A DNA stretch of 64,000 nucleotides from Mycoplasmopsis gallinacea (GTDB lineage Bacteria; Bacillota_I; Bacilli_A; Mycoplasmatales; Metamycoplasmataceae), in assembly GCF_012220205.1 (NCBI RefSeq), contig NZ_CP047225.1:1054001-1118000 (forward strand). Reading direction: 5' to 3'. Made by a program: the position numbers and the translations under genes. Shown here piece by piece: positions 30,106 to 40,676 of the stretch. The notes beneath the pieces are model-generated. The model saw only the letters and a program-made list of their open reading frames with translations. It was not told the DNA's origin and did no database searches. Every line of letters starts with the position of its first letter. The stretch's first letter is position 1.

Positions 30106-30131
30106 AAATCCTGTAAGTAATTACAGGATTT
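30106..30131 (+). repeat. Target duplication (right) of IS copy 1
   Basis: Identical to 28743-28768 and followed by TTTTTATT. This right copy still forms the hairpin directly after the lipoprotein stop, so that gene keeps a terminator despite the insertion. Confidence 0.92.
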
Positions 30132-30136
30132 TTTTA

Positions 30137-31345
30137 TTATTGTGAATTTCTTCTATTTGCAATTTCTACTAATTTAGCTTTTGTTTTGTCTGTGTAAGTT
30201 AATAATTTAGATTTAATAATTGGTGTAATAAATGATACTAATTTATTTTTAATAGCATTTTTAACAAAATTAGGAATTACGAAAGAAGCAGGAATAGCTC
30301 TAAAAGTGTAATCTTGAACTAATTCAACGATTTTTGTAGCTAATGTTTGAACTTCATTTTCGCTAAAGTTTAAGATAAATTGAGTTTTTAAGACTTTTAA
30401 TAATGCTGAAACTGTTTGATTAGCTAAAACTTGATTAATTTGGTTTTTAGCTTTTTTAATTCATTGGTTATTTGCATTTTTTTCTTCAATTTGTGCAGCT
30501 GTTCATGAAGCATCTGCTTTTTTAAGATCAAGTCTTACATTACCTGTTTGAACTCCGTTTGGTGCTTGGAATTTTAAGGTAATTCCTCAGTTAGCTCCAT
30601 AATCTGGGTCAATTTCAATAATTTGTAAATCATCACTTAATTGAACATTAGCGGTTTGTTTAATGAATTCTTTAATTTTTGCAACTACTGCATTATACTC
30701 ATTTAATTTGTTTTTCTTTTGAGCATCAGCTAATGTGATTTTGTTGATAAATGGATTTAATCTATTTGTTTTAGCTGCGTCTGTTAAAGGTTTTAATTCA
30801 CCTTTAAATCATTGTTCTGTTACATAAAAGTTGTTGAAGAAATTTTGGAATTCTTTTTCAAATTCTTTTGCTTCAGTAGCATTTGTCACTTGAACTGGAA
30901 GTGATAATTCTCAGTTAGTTGAGAAAAATGGACTATTATCATCTAAAAATGGCTTAACTAATTCAAGATATTCATCTTTTGTTAAAGTTACTGCTTTAGG
31001 TGTTTGAGGTAAATGGAAACTTCCAATATTTAATTGTGTGTTTAACTTTATTTTTTTAATTTCTGCACCTTGAGATTCAAATTCTCTTAGTTTTGTTTCA
31101 TATTCTCTTAATTGACTTGATGCAGTTTTTAAATCAGCTACATTAGCAATATTTAACGAATAATTTACTGTAAAAGTATCATTAACTGGTCTTTTTGGTT
31201 CTTCTTGTGTGTTTGAAGAGTCAGCTGAAGGTTTAGTATTGCCATTAGCATTAGTATTACCACATGAAAGTAAAATTAACGGTGATGCTGTGGTAGTTAA
31301 AACTAACCCAAAACTAGTAAGAAATTTCTTATTAAATAATTTCAT
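30137..31345 (-). CDS. Lipoprotein, unknown
   Basis: A 402-aa protein with a typical mycoplasmal lipoprotein signal (MKLFNKKFLTSFGLVLTTTA, then LLSC with Cys about 28) followed by a low-complexity N/T/S/P linker. The mature part is helical with YSLNIANVADLKTASSQLRE and a C-terminal helix-rich domain. It is surface exposed by inference. AAAGGAGC precedes the ATG. The family is not recognised. Confidence 0.85.
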
Positions 31346-31481
31346 TTATTGCTCCTTTTTTAAGTGTCTAATAAAATTTTACTCAAAAAAAAAGGAGCAC
31401 AAAATTCAAATAAGTAAGAAATTTGCATAAAAAACAATTTTTGCAAACTGTTTTTCCAAAGGTAATAAATAAAAGAAATTA

Positions 31482-32288
31482 TTAGCTTTTTAAAATAAAA
31501 TTTATTGATTCAAAAAAGTCTTTTTCTTTTTCGAATCAAGGACTATGTCCGGCATTTTCAAAAACAATTGTTTTAGTATCTGCATTAAGAGAATGATAGT
31601 AATTACTGATGTTTTCTGTATCTATAATCCCATCATGATCACCATATAATAAATATAAATTTCCTTTATAATTTGCAATTCCTTCATCGATTTTATCCAT
31701 ATTTTCTAAGTTAGGAAGCGAGTGTCCTAGCTCATAAATATAGTCTAATTTTTCTTGATTATTCTTAAAATAATTCTCAAGCATTTGCATATATTCTGGA
31801 TTTTTTAGGACTATATTTGGGTCATAATAACATAAAGCAGCTAATTTTTCATATTCTTTAATATTACGTGGGAAAAAACTTTCTTTAAATACTTCAGTTT
31901 TCACAAGTCCCGATCTACTCATTGGGCCAACTAAAATGATGTTTTTGATAATATCTCCGAATTTTTTCACTAGCATCATTGCAAGCCCACCACCCATTGA
32001 ATGCCCAATAATAGTTAAATTATTAAGATTATTGCTTGAAATATAAAATTCTAAAACTTCTAAAATATAATCCATATTCATTGTTGATTTTGAACTGGTA
32101 CTATTACCATGAAAAGGTGCGTTTAGAGCATGAATATTATGCGAATCAATATAATCATAAAATTTGTGATAGTAGTCAAAATCTGCGCTAAAACCATGAA
32201 TAATTAAAATGTTTTCTTTTGCGTTATTATCTATTTTTAAATATTCGATTTGGCAATCTTGATACTTGAAAAAGTTTATTTGTTTCAT
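31482..32288 (-). CDS. Alpha/beta hydrolase (lipase/esterase-like)
   Basis: A 268-aa protein with the complete triad in order: nucleophile elbow GHSMGG (Ser about 96), acid in YGDHDGIID and His in NAGHSPW near the end. The oxyanion strand ILIIHGFSADFDYY is typical. It probably hydrolyses small esters or lysolipids. UGA-Trp after AGHSP shows the C-terminus. It stands alone between the lipoprotein and asnS. Confidence 0.88.
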
Positions 32289-32362
32289 AAGTAAATTTTA
32301 CTTTATATTAAATAAAAAATGAAATATGGATTACCATATTTCATAATTATTAAGGGTTAAAA

Positions 32363-33715
32363 TTACATTCTAATATTTCCAGCAGTTCTTGGATAAGGAA
32401 TAACATCACGGATGTTTTCAATACCTGTTACGTACATTACAAGACGTTCAAAACCAACTCCGAATCCAGCTGATGCAGCATGACCAAAACGACGAAGGTC
32501 AAGGTATCATTGTAAGTCTTTTTCATCGATTCCAAGTTCTTGAACTCTTTTTAATAATTTGTCATAATCACTTTCTCTTTGGCTTCCACCTACCATTTCA
32601 CCAACTCCTGGCACTAAAAGGTCAAAAGCAGCTACTGTTTTACCATCTTCATTTTGGTGCATGTAGAAAGCTTTAAAATCTTTAGGGAAGTTAATAACCG
32701 CAACTGGAGCTTTAAAGTATTCATCTGTTAAGTATCTTTCGTGTTCTGAACCAAGATCTAAACCAAAGTGAATGTTTTTATCTTCAAAGCGTTCTTTTAC
32801 TTTATCTAAAATTTCTAAAGCTTCTTTGTAATCGACAATTTTAAGAGGGCTTTCAACAAATTTTTCTAATCTTTCGATAATTCCATTTTGTAATGTTTCT
32901 TGGATGTATTCCAGTTCAAATTTGTTTTTGTGTAATACATTTCTTACAACTACTTTAATTAAGTTGTGAGCGAGTTTGATTGCATCATGTAAATCATAAA
33001 AAGCAACTTCTGGTTCAATCATTCAAAATTCTGCAAGGTGACGTTTTGTGTTTGAGTTTTCTGCCCTAAATGTAGGTGCAAAAGTATAAATTTTGTTCAT
33101 TCCAATAGCGTAACTTTCACCATGAAGTTGTCCTGTTACACCTAATGTTGCTTTGTTTCCTTTTCCAAAGAATCCATCTTTTGAGCCATCACTAACGTTA
33201 AATGTTTCACCAGCTCCTTCACCATCATTTGAAGTAATAATAGGGCTATTCATGTAGTAAAAGTCTCTAGAAGCAAAGTATTTATGAACTTCTTGAGCAA
33301 GGGTTGAACGGATAAGCATAATTGCTTTGATTAAACTTGTACGGTGACGCATATGAGGTAATTCTCTTAATACGTCCATTTTCATTTCTTGGTTTTGAAT
33401 TGGATAATCTTCATCAACATTTTTGTAGCTGACGATTTCTGAAGCTTGAAGTTCAATTGGTTGCTTTGCTTCAGGTGTTGAATGAAGAGTTCCTTTAACA
33501 ACTAAAGCAGCACCTGTTCTTAATGAATCTACTAATTCAAGGTCAAATGTTTCTGATTTAAAAACAATTTGAATGTTTTTAACTGTAGAACCGTCGTTTA
33601 ATGAAACAAAACGAATTTTTTTGTTTCCTCTGTTTGAAGAAACTCATCCTTGTAATGTTACTTCTCAACCATCATAAAAATCTGGTTTTAATAAATATTT
33701 TTTTATTGAATGCAT
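32363..33715 (-). CDS. asnS: Asparaginyl-tRNA synthetase
   Basis: 450 aa; class IIb synthetase with an N-terminal OB-fold ([19 protein letters not shown]), class II motif 2 ([21 protein letters not shown]) and motif 3 ([15 protein letters not shown]). PRTAGN near the C-terminus is AsnS-type. It is the last gene of a hisS-aspS-asnS array transcribed on the minus strand with 15 and 11 bp gaps, consistent with one operon. AGGAGAAAAA precedes the ATG. Confidence 0.96.
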
Positions 33716-33730
33716 TTTTTCTCCTATTTT

Positions 33731-35449
33731 TTAATCTTCTTGTTGTTCTTCTTTTTTATTTAAAGCAATAAAAAGTTCATCAAGTTGTTCTTGTGTAACT
33801 GAAGATGGAGCTTCAGTGAACACATCATCATTTTTTGCGTTTTTAGGGAATGGAATAACATCTCTAATTGTTTTTTGTTTAGCTAAAATCATAATTAAAC
33901 GATCCATACCAAGACCGATTCCGCAATGTGGAGGTACTCCGTATTCGAAAGCTTTTAAGAAGAAACCAAAACGAGATTTTTGTTCTTCTTTTGAAATTCC
34001 AATTAAATCGAACATTTTTTCTTGTGTTTTTTGGTCATAAATTCTAGCACTTCCTGAACCTAATTCAAATCCATTAAGCACAAGGTCATAACTTTTAGCT
34101 CTAATTTTATCCATTGGAAGTTTATCTAAATCTTCAAGATCATGATCGAATTGAGTAAATGGGTGGTGTGCTGCAGCTCAAGTATTTGTTTCTTCATCGT
34201 GTTCAAACATCGGTCAATCAACAATTCATGAGAAGTTATATTCTTCTCTAGCTCAGTTAAATCAACTATTAAGTTCTACCCGAAGAGCACCAAGAGCTTG
34301 TGAAGCATTTTCGTATTTATCACAGCAGAAAAATACAGTTCCATTTTGAATGTTTTTATCTTTAATAAATGCATTTACTTCATCAGCAACTTTAGAAGCA
34401 AAGTTTGAATGAGCCACTGCTCCATTTTCAATAACAAAGTAGAATAAAGCTTTTACTTTGTTTTTCTTAGCGATTTCTTCAAGTTTTTTGAAATCTTTCT
34501 TAGAAATTACTTCTTCAATTTGTAAGTATCTCTTGCTTGGAGCATCTTTAATTATGTTAAATTCAGTTGAATTACAGAAAGAAGGTTCATCTTTAATTTT
34601 TACTTCGTATCTTAAATCCGGCTTGTCTGAACCATAATCACGAATACAGTCATCAAATTTAAGCCTTTGGAATGGAATCTGAATATCGACGTTCATAACT
34701 TTTTTCATAAAGTGCTTGAACATCTCTTCAATTTTACTTTGGAATACTTCCACGTCCATAAAACTTACTTCCATATCGAGTTGGGTAAATTCAGGTTGAC
34801 GATCTTTTCTTGAATCTTCGTCTCTAAAACAACGAGCAAATTGATAGTATCTTTCAAAACCAGAAATCATTAAAAGTTGTTTGAAAAGTTGTGGAGATTG
34901 TGGAAGAGCAAAAAATGAATTATATTTACGTGTTGGAACTAAAAAGTCTCTGGCACCTTCTGGTGTAGCTTTTGATAAAATTGGCGTTTCCAGTTCATTA
35001 AAATCTTGACTTTGTAAGTATTCACGCATTGCAAAGTAAACTTTATTTTTAAGCAAAATAGTTTCTTGCATAATTGGACGACGTAAATCTAAAAATCTAT
35101 ATTTTAGTCTAAGTTCTTCTTTAACATCAATATCATCTCTAATTGGGAACGGAAGTTCATTAGCTGTTGAGAAAATTTTGTATAATGAGACGATAACTTC
35201 AATTTGACCAGTTTCGATTTTATCATTTGGGTCTTTTCTAGCAACAACAGTTCCTTTAACTTCTAAAACTGTTTCTTTTGGAAAATTAATTGGTTCATTA
35301 AAAACAAGTTGAGTAATTCCGAATCTATCTCTTAAATCCACAAAATTAATTTCACCAAAACGACGTTTATTTGCTACTCATCCATAAAGAGTAACTTCAT
35401 TACCAACATCACTTAAACGTAGTTGATTGTTTTTGATTAATTTATTCAT
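33731..35449 (-). CDS. aspS: Aspartyl-tRNA synthetase
   Basis: 572 aa with the bacterial AspS layout: OB-fold (VTLYGWVANKRRFGEINFVDLRD interrupted as needed by the family pattern), motif 1 LETPILSKATPEGARDF, motif 2 FRDEDSRKDRQPEFTQLD, a GAD-type insertion (about 290-410) and motif 3 GIGLGMDRLIMIL. UGA-Trp codons occur in the middle. It is the central gene of the synthetase operon. Confidence 0.96.
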
Positions 35450-35460
35450 ATTTATCCTTT

Positions 35461-36801
35461 TTATTCTAATTCACCTTGTAATTTTTGGTATTCTTCTTCA
35501 AAAATCTCACTTAAGTGTTCTAACATATCCTCTTCAAATTCAAGAGTTTGTGGATCAATAAATTCATTGTGAATGTTTGAATTTTTGTTTTGAAGATCTT
35601 TAACATAAATAAGACCTTCTTGATTATCAGTAATTAAAAAGCGAGCATTAACTTTGTTTGCACGATCAAGCACTTTTTTAGACTTAACAAGATCATATTC
35701 AAAATAAAAGCGTAATCATCCAAATTCTTGTCTTAAAGCATCTAAAATAATGAAGAAGTTTCTAAGAGCAAGCTTATCATTTGAAAAAGCAACATACACA
35801 AAGTAATCTTCAGTAGCTTTTTTACTTTGCTCTTGAATTGAGTTGTTATTGTCATATAAAATTGAAAGTAAGCGATCAATTCCAAGTCCAAATCCGACAC
35901 TTGAAAGCTCTGGACCGCCAAGTTGATTGATTAATCTTGAGTATCTTCCACCACCAATTACAGCGTTTTGGCTTCCTGCGTTTTTATCAATAGCGATAAA
36001 CTCAAAAACAATTTCATCATAATAATCAAGCCCACGCACTAATTTATTTGACACAACATACTTAATATCTTTTTCATCTAAGATTGCAAGTAAGTCATTA
36101 AAGTATTGTCTTGAAGCTTCTGAAAGGTAATCTTTAAGTTGTGGTACATTTTGCATAAATGGTTTTTGTGAATCTTCTTTATCATCTAAGATTCTTAAGC
36201 AATTTCCTTGGTCAAAACGTTTTTTAGAAGTTTCGCTAAGCTCATTGTAAAAATCTTTAAAGTATTCTTGTAATGCTTGCTGGTATTTTCTTCTGCTTTC
36301 TTCATCACCTACACTATTAATTTCTAATCTAAAGTTTTTAAGTTCTACTTCATTTAAAATTAAATTTCCAAGCGCAATAACATCAGCATCTTTGTAAGGA
36401 TTTTTATCACCTACAAATTCCACTCCTAGTTGATCAAATTGTCTATATCTACCTTTTTGAGGTTGCTCATAACGGAACATAGGCCCATAGTAATAGAATT
36501 TTTGGTGCATATTATTAGCAAATCATTTATTTTCTACATAAGCACGCACAAATGAAGCAGTCCCTTCAGGTCTTAGGGTAATTTCACGATTTCCTTTATC
36601 CACAAAATCGTACATTTCTTTATTAACTAAATCACTTCCTTCAACACTTCTTTTGAAAAGTTCTGAATGCTCGATAATAGGTGTTTCCACTCTTTGAAAA
36701 CCGTATTCATTAAGGATATCTTTAATTAAATTTAAATTATAGTCTTTGAAAGTTGTTTCGCAAATGTTTAAGTCTCTAGTTCCTTTTACTTTAGAAAACA
36801 T
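35461..36801 (-). CDS. hisS: Histidyl-tRNA synthetase
   Basis: 446 aa with KGTRDL at the N-terminus, motif 2 FRYEQPQKGRYRQFDQLGVE, the HisA motif LVRGLDYYDEIVFEF and motif 3 GFGLGIDRLLSIL, followed by an anticodon-binding domain. The first gene of the minus-strand hisS-aspS-asnS array; GGAG precedes its ATG. Confidence 0.96.
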
Positions 36802-36865
36802 TTTATCTCCTTGATTTTAACTATTTTAAATAGTTATATATAGTTTTTAAATTATATTAAATTAT

Positions 36866-38455
36866 TTATCTTTTAATCAAAACTTTTACTTTGTTTTTGA
36901 GCGAATTAATGAGTTTTTTAAATTGATAAATTGCAATGGCTTTTCTTTGGAATTTTTCTTGGTGCACTTCACATTTTACAAACACTTTTTTCTCATAATA
37001 ATCGTATTTTAAATACACTTTTCCAACGCATTCATTAGATGAAATTTCAAGAGCTAACAGGTGATCAAATCTAGCTGAAGCATAATCATTTTTAATAATT
37101 TTATCGATTTGAAATTCTTTTGACAGTTTCTCACCAATGGCAAAAAAATCATATACATTTTCTTTTAGATGTTCTGGATCTGGAGCTGAAATTCTTAATG
37201 TTTTGACCTTATATTCTGAACCAAATTCAAGCATTTTTTTGTACTTGTAATTAAAAATGGTATTGCTATTTTTATAAATATAAAAAAGATGAATAAAATT
37301 AAGCAAGAAACTAAGATTGCTTTCTTGAAAAAGATTAAAGCGGTTGTGTGAAAATGAAGTTCCATCACTTCCGAAAATGATATTAGAATTATCTTTAATT
37401 TCATTTTCGTATAGCGCTTCAAAACGGTATCCTTTAACTAAATTAGTAACTAAAAAACCACTATCAATTGGGATAAAAAGTTTCTTACTTTTGTTTTTAA
37501 GGCTATCTTTTCAATTTAAAAAGAAAAAGTTTAAGTAAAAGTAAATAATTTGATCAGTTGTTAATTTAACTAACTTGTTTTGGTACTTAGCATAAATTGA
37601 GATTTTATTTTGCTTATTAATGGTAAAAACCATATCATATCTAAATTTTGATTGCAAAATTCGGTTAAAAAATAATGAACCTCGAGTGATTTTATTATGA
37701 AGGAATGGATTTAACTTAGTGTGCTTAATATTGAAATTAGTTAGCAGTGAAGATATGAAAAAATTAGTGTTTGAATCTTCAATAATAGTTGCTACATTTA
37801 AGGTTTCATTAAGGTATAAATTGTTCTTTTCTTCAAGAAAATTGAAATCATTTACAATTTCTTTCAAAATTTTATCAGTGTTAATTTCAAACACTTCTTC
37901 GTTTTGAATAAATTCAAAAGAGTGTTTTTCATTAATTAAGTATCTTAAAATTTGTTGATAGTCTTTCTGGTTAATTTCTTTACCATCTTCATAAAGTTTA
38001 ACAACATAAAGATCCCTAAAAGCATTGTAAGTTATAGTAATTGCAATTGGGATTTGACTTTCTCTGATGCTATAAAGAGTAATTAATTCATCAATAGTTA
38101 CATAGTTAGGTTTGTAAACAAAAAAGTCTTTACTTTTTAAAAAGAAAATGGTGTTTTTTTCAATATTTTTATCAATTCTCTTATCAAAAAATAAAAAGAT
38201 CTTCTTATCTTTTTTGACTCTATTTTTAACAAGCATTGTGTTTACTAAAGATAAAACAACATAAAGGTTAATTGAAGAGTAAGAAAGTTGCTCTTCATTT
38301 TTTAGCCAAATACCATTATTATTAAAATACGGAAGCTTTCAAAACGCTTCATCTTCAGCTGCTAAATTTTCCAAATACTCTGTGTTTTTAGGTACAGAAG
38401 TTTTGGTAACGTTAAAAGTTTGGATTCACTTAATTATTATGTCTTTTTTATTCAT
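36866..38455 (-). CDS. Degenerate phosphohexomutase-like protein
   Basis: A 529-aa soluble protein. Weak resemblance to phosphoglucomutase in order and spacing: FNNNGIWLKNEEQLS near the N-terminus, LTTDQIIYFYLN (cf. LTGDEIG.LL), IPIDSGFLVTNLVKGY (cf. the T.V.T..L...A..YG block) and IIFGSDGTSF (cf. the FGxEES/G block). The catalytic Ser-His and the metal-binding DGDxDR loop are not visible. If related, it is a catalytically dead paralogue. It lies upstream of hisS and downstream of tRNA-Thr, and its function is unknown. Confidence 0.5.
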
Positions 38456-38581
38456 TTCTTACCTTTGTTTAATTATATTAAATAATTAAAGCTTAAAAAA
38501 TCATTATTAAAAAACTTCACCTTTTGGCGAAGCTTCATTTAGTTTTTCAATAATATGGTATCTAAATAGAACTAAAAATAT

Positions 38582-38656
38582 TGGTGCTGCTAACAAGAAT
38601 CGAACTTGCAATTTTTGATTACGAGTCAAACGTTTTGCCGATTAAACTATAGCAGC
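38582..38656 (-). tRNA. tRNA-Thr (anticodon CGT)
   Basis: 75 nt including an encoded CCA. Acceptor GCTGCTA/TAGCAGC, anticodon stem TTTGA/TCAAA with loop CTCGTAA, T-arm CAAG-TTCGATT-CTTG. The D-arm is GTTT...AAAC. The anticodon CGT reads ACG. Confidence 0.92.
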
Positions 38657-38659
38657 AAA

Positions 38660-39035
38660 TGGTGGAGATGACGGGAGTCGAACCCGTGTCCACACTTAAA
38701 GCTCATACACAAATCTACAGTTTATTTCATTTTGTAATTGCAAGCATAAAATGAAAGAAAATTAACTCCTGCAATTTGACAAAAATTCATAACTAACTTG
38801 TCAGTTTTAGTTATATATCCTTTAAGACCTACTTTAAGCTAAAGGAGTCACTTAAAGCAACTTGATTGCATTTAATTAAGCAAAAGCAAGATTTGATTGT
38901 TGTGAACTCATTAATGCAAATGCATTGAATTCTTTTTCTTTTGATTTTCCGTTTAAGAAAGCCTAGTAGCAATTATAGTCTGCCACACTACTGCATTATG
39001 TAAGTCCCTAAATGTGTCGAAACCATTACACCCCC
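38660..39035 (-). ncRNA. ssrA: tmRNA
   Basis: The 5' end GGGGGTGTAATGGTTTCGAC and 3' end GACTCCCGTCATCTCCACCA form the tRNA-Ala-like half with encoded CCA. The internal reading frame encodes a proteolysis tag that begins about GKSKEKEFNAFALM and ends QQSNLAFA followed by TAA. It rescues stalled ribosomes together with SmpB, encoded 10 bp upstream on the same strand. The tag carries LAFA, the hydrophobic end seen by mollicute proteases. Confidence 0.95.
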
Positions 39036-39045
39036 ATTTATAGGA

Positions 39046-39486
39046 CTATTGATATAGTTTTAAGGTTTTTTGCAATCTTTTTTGAGCTTCTTCTTTAGCT
39101 ATTTTTTCTCTCTTGTCGTATTTTTTTAACCCTTTAGCAATAGCTATTTCTACTTTAACTTTAGAAGCATTATTAAAGTAAATTTTAGTAGGTATGATTG
39201 TTACTGGTTGAGTTTCTGAAATGAATTTTAACTTTCTAATTTCGCGTTTGTTCATAAGTAATTTACGATCACGAAATTCATCACCTTTAACAAGCATATA
39301 TTGCTTAAAATAAGCCTCTTTTAAATAAATTTCGTTTTTATAAATTGAACAAAACGCATTTGAAAGATCAATCGAAGAAGCTCTAGCACTTTTTACTTCT
39401 CAACCAAGAAGTGAAATACCTGCTTCATAACGTTCTAAAATCTCATAATTATGCGAAACTCTTTTATTATTTGACACTATTTTCAT
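39046..39486 (-). CDS. smpB: tmRNA-binding protein SmpB
   Basis: 146 aa with the SmpB core: NNKRVSHNYEILERYEAGI, LLGWEVKSARA (UGA-Trp), LMNKREIRKLK and a lysine-rich C-terminal tail (KKYDKREKIAKEEA). It delivers tmRNA to stalled ribosomes. It is placed directly upstream of ssrA on the same strand. AAAAGGT precedes the ATG. Its upstream sequence (39490-39534) is duplicated at 50893-50938. Confidence 0.96.
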
Positions 39487-39489
39487 ACC

Positions 39490-39534
39490 TTTTTATTTTA
39501 TCATTTTTTAAAAAAGGGTATAAAAAAATGAGCT
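39490..39534. repeat. 45-bp direct repeat, left border of island
   Basis: Matches 50893-50938 with one A-run indel. It includes the promoter-like region of smpB (minus strand TGATAAAATAAAAAGG). The two copies enclose the surface-protein island and separate smpB from tRNA-Leu. Confidence 0.88.
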
Positions 39535-39634
39535 CAACCTGAGTTTTATTAAATATTAAATGAAATGTCAGACCCTAGAGTTTTAAAAATAAAATCTACA
39601 TCTTAGATAAAATTTTAATTAATAAGGAGTGAAT

Positions 39635-40345
39635 ATGAGCGCGTTTAAAATTAGAACACATGAAAAAATGAGTGATTACGAAGAGAGAAAAGCCCACATA
39701 ATCGCGGGTGTATTAATACTTTAAAATAAAATGACAAACAAAGAACTTGCAAACCTTTATTGCGTCAGTGTCAGAAAAATAATTAGATACAAAAAAGAAA
39801 TAAAACTGCTTGTCGAAAGTGGTTCATTTACTGTTGCTAACAAAGGTAGAAAAAATGAAAATGCTCTCAAATATAAAGATGAGACTATAAATAAAATTAT
39901 GCGTGATTATTATGATTTTACGGAAGAGTTTTTTCCTAAAAATGCAACTATTAACACTGCTCTTTTTTCGCTTTATTATCATGAAAAAGTAAAACAAATT
40001 TTTAAAATTAGTTATTCATAAGCTTTTAAAAGAGTTAAAAAGCAAGGTTTTCCTAATGTTCAAATGACAAGAAAATATAAAAACGAATCTAAAAAATTAG
40101 AAGATTGCTTGAACAAGAAATTGGTGAAAAAACTTCACTTTTCACAAGAATTGGTTCTTTAGAAATAGATGAGCGTGAAAAGAAAAGAAAAAGCGTTTAT
40201 TAAGCTAAAAATATACATTTAAAATTTGGTGAAAATATTGAATTAGATGCTTGTCAAGAAGTGTTTTTTGGTAATAAAAAAGTCTTCATTTATCACGCAA
40301 TTGATTCAGCTACAATAATTTACATAAATGTAAAATTTTTGATAC
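39635..40345 (+). pseudogene. Decayed transposase (IS1202/ISNCY-like)
   Basis: Fragments in two frames read MTNKELANLYCVSVRKIIRY (helix-turn-helix), then FPNVQMTRKY, then FGENIELDACQEVFFGNKKVF and HAIDSATIIYI, which resembles the catalytic start of the ISNCY/IS1202-type transposases of mycoplasmas. In-frame TAA codons near 39722, 40019 and 40201 and at least one frameshift inactivate it. The 3' half is missing. Confidence 0.65.
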
Positions 40346-40630
40346 ATAATAGTCTGCTATCAATTTTTAAAATACTTTTTCTTTTTTAGTATAAAATTTT
40401 ATTTTAAAAATATAAAAATAAAACCCCAGAAAACGGTAAGTTGGGGCATCAAAAGTTGGTAAAAAGTTTAATTTACTAAGGTATTTCAATACACTTTAGT
40501 TGTTTTTGATTTAGCATTAATCGAATTCTTTCACTGTTATATCAAACATAAAATCATCAATGAATGATTTTAATTCATTAAAAGTTATTTTGTAATATCA
40601 ATTAATTTTAAACATTCTTAAAATAAATAA
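40346..40630. other. Non-coding stretch downstream of dead transposase
   Basis: No ORF of note. A CCCC...GGGG hairpin at about 40422-40446 (ACCCCAGAAAACGGTAAGTT then GGGG) may be part of the dead IS. Nothing else is recognised. Confidence 0.4.
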
Positions 40631-40660
40631 AAATATGGAACACAAATTCCATATTTTTTA
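40631..40660. terminator. Terminator of the giant surface protein gene
   Basis: AAATATGGAA/TTCCATATTT stem with a short loop and T/A runs on both sides; it lies 17 bp beyond the minus-strand stop codon. Confidence 0.85.
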
Positions 40661-40676
40661 TTATGAAAATTAAGAA

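Noticed and set aside
29898-30107. Minus-strand ORF MLECNLQCNKN, also at 56305
   Set aside because: It lies across the right terminal hairpin and 3' end of both IS copies; similarity between the two is only copy identity.
38660-38900. Possible second tRNA beside tRNA-Thr
   Set aside because: The tRNA-like 3' half belongs to tmRNA, shown by the tag frame and its matching 5' end at 39035.
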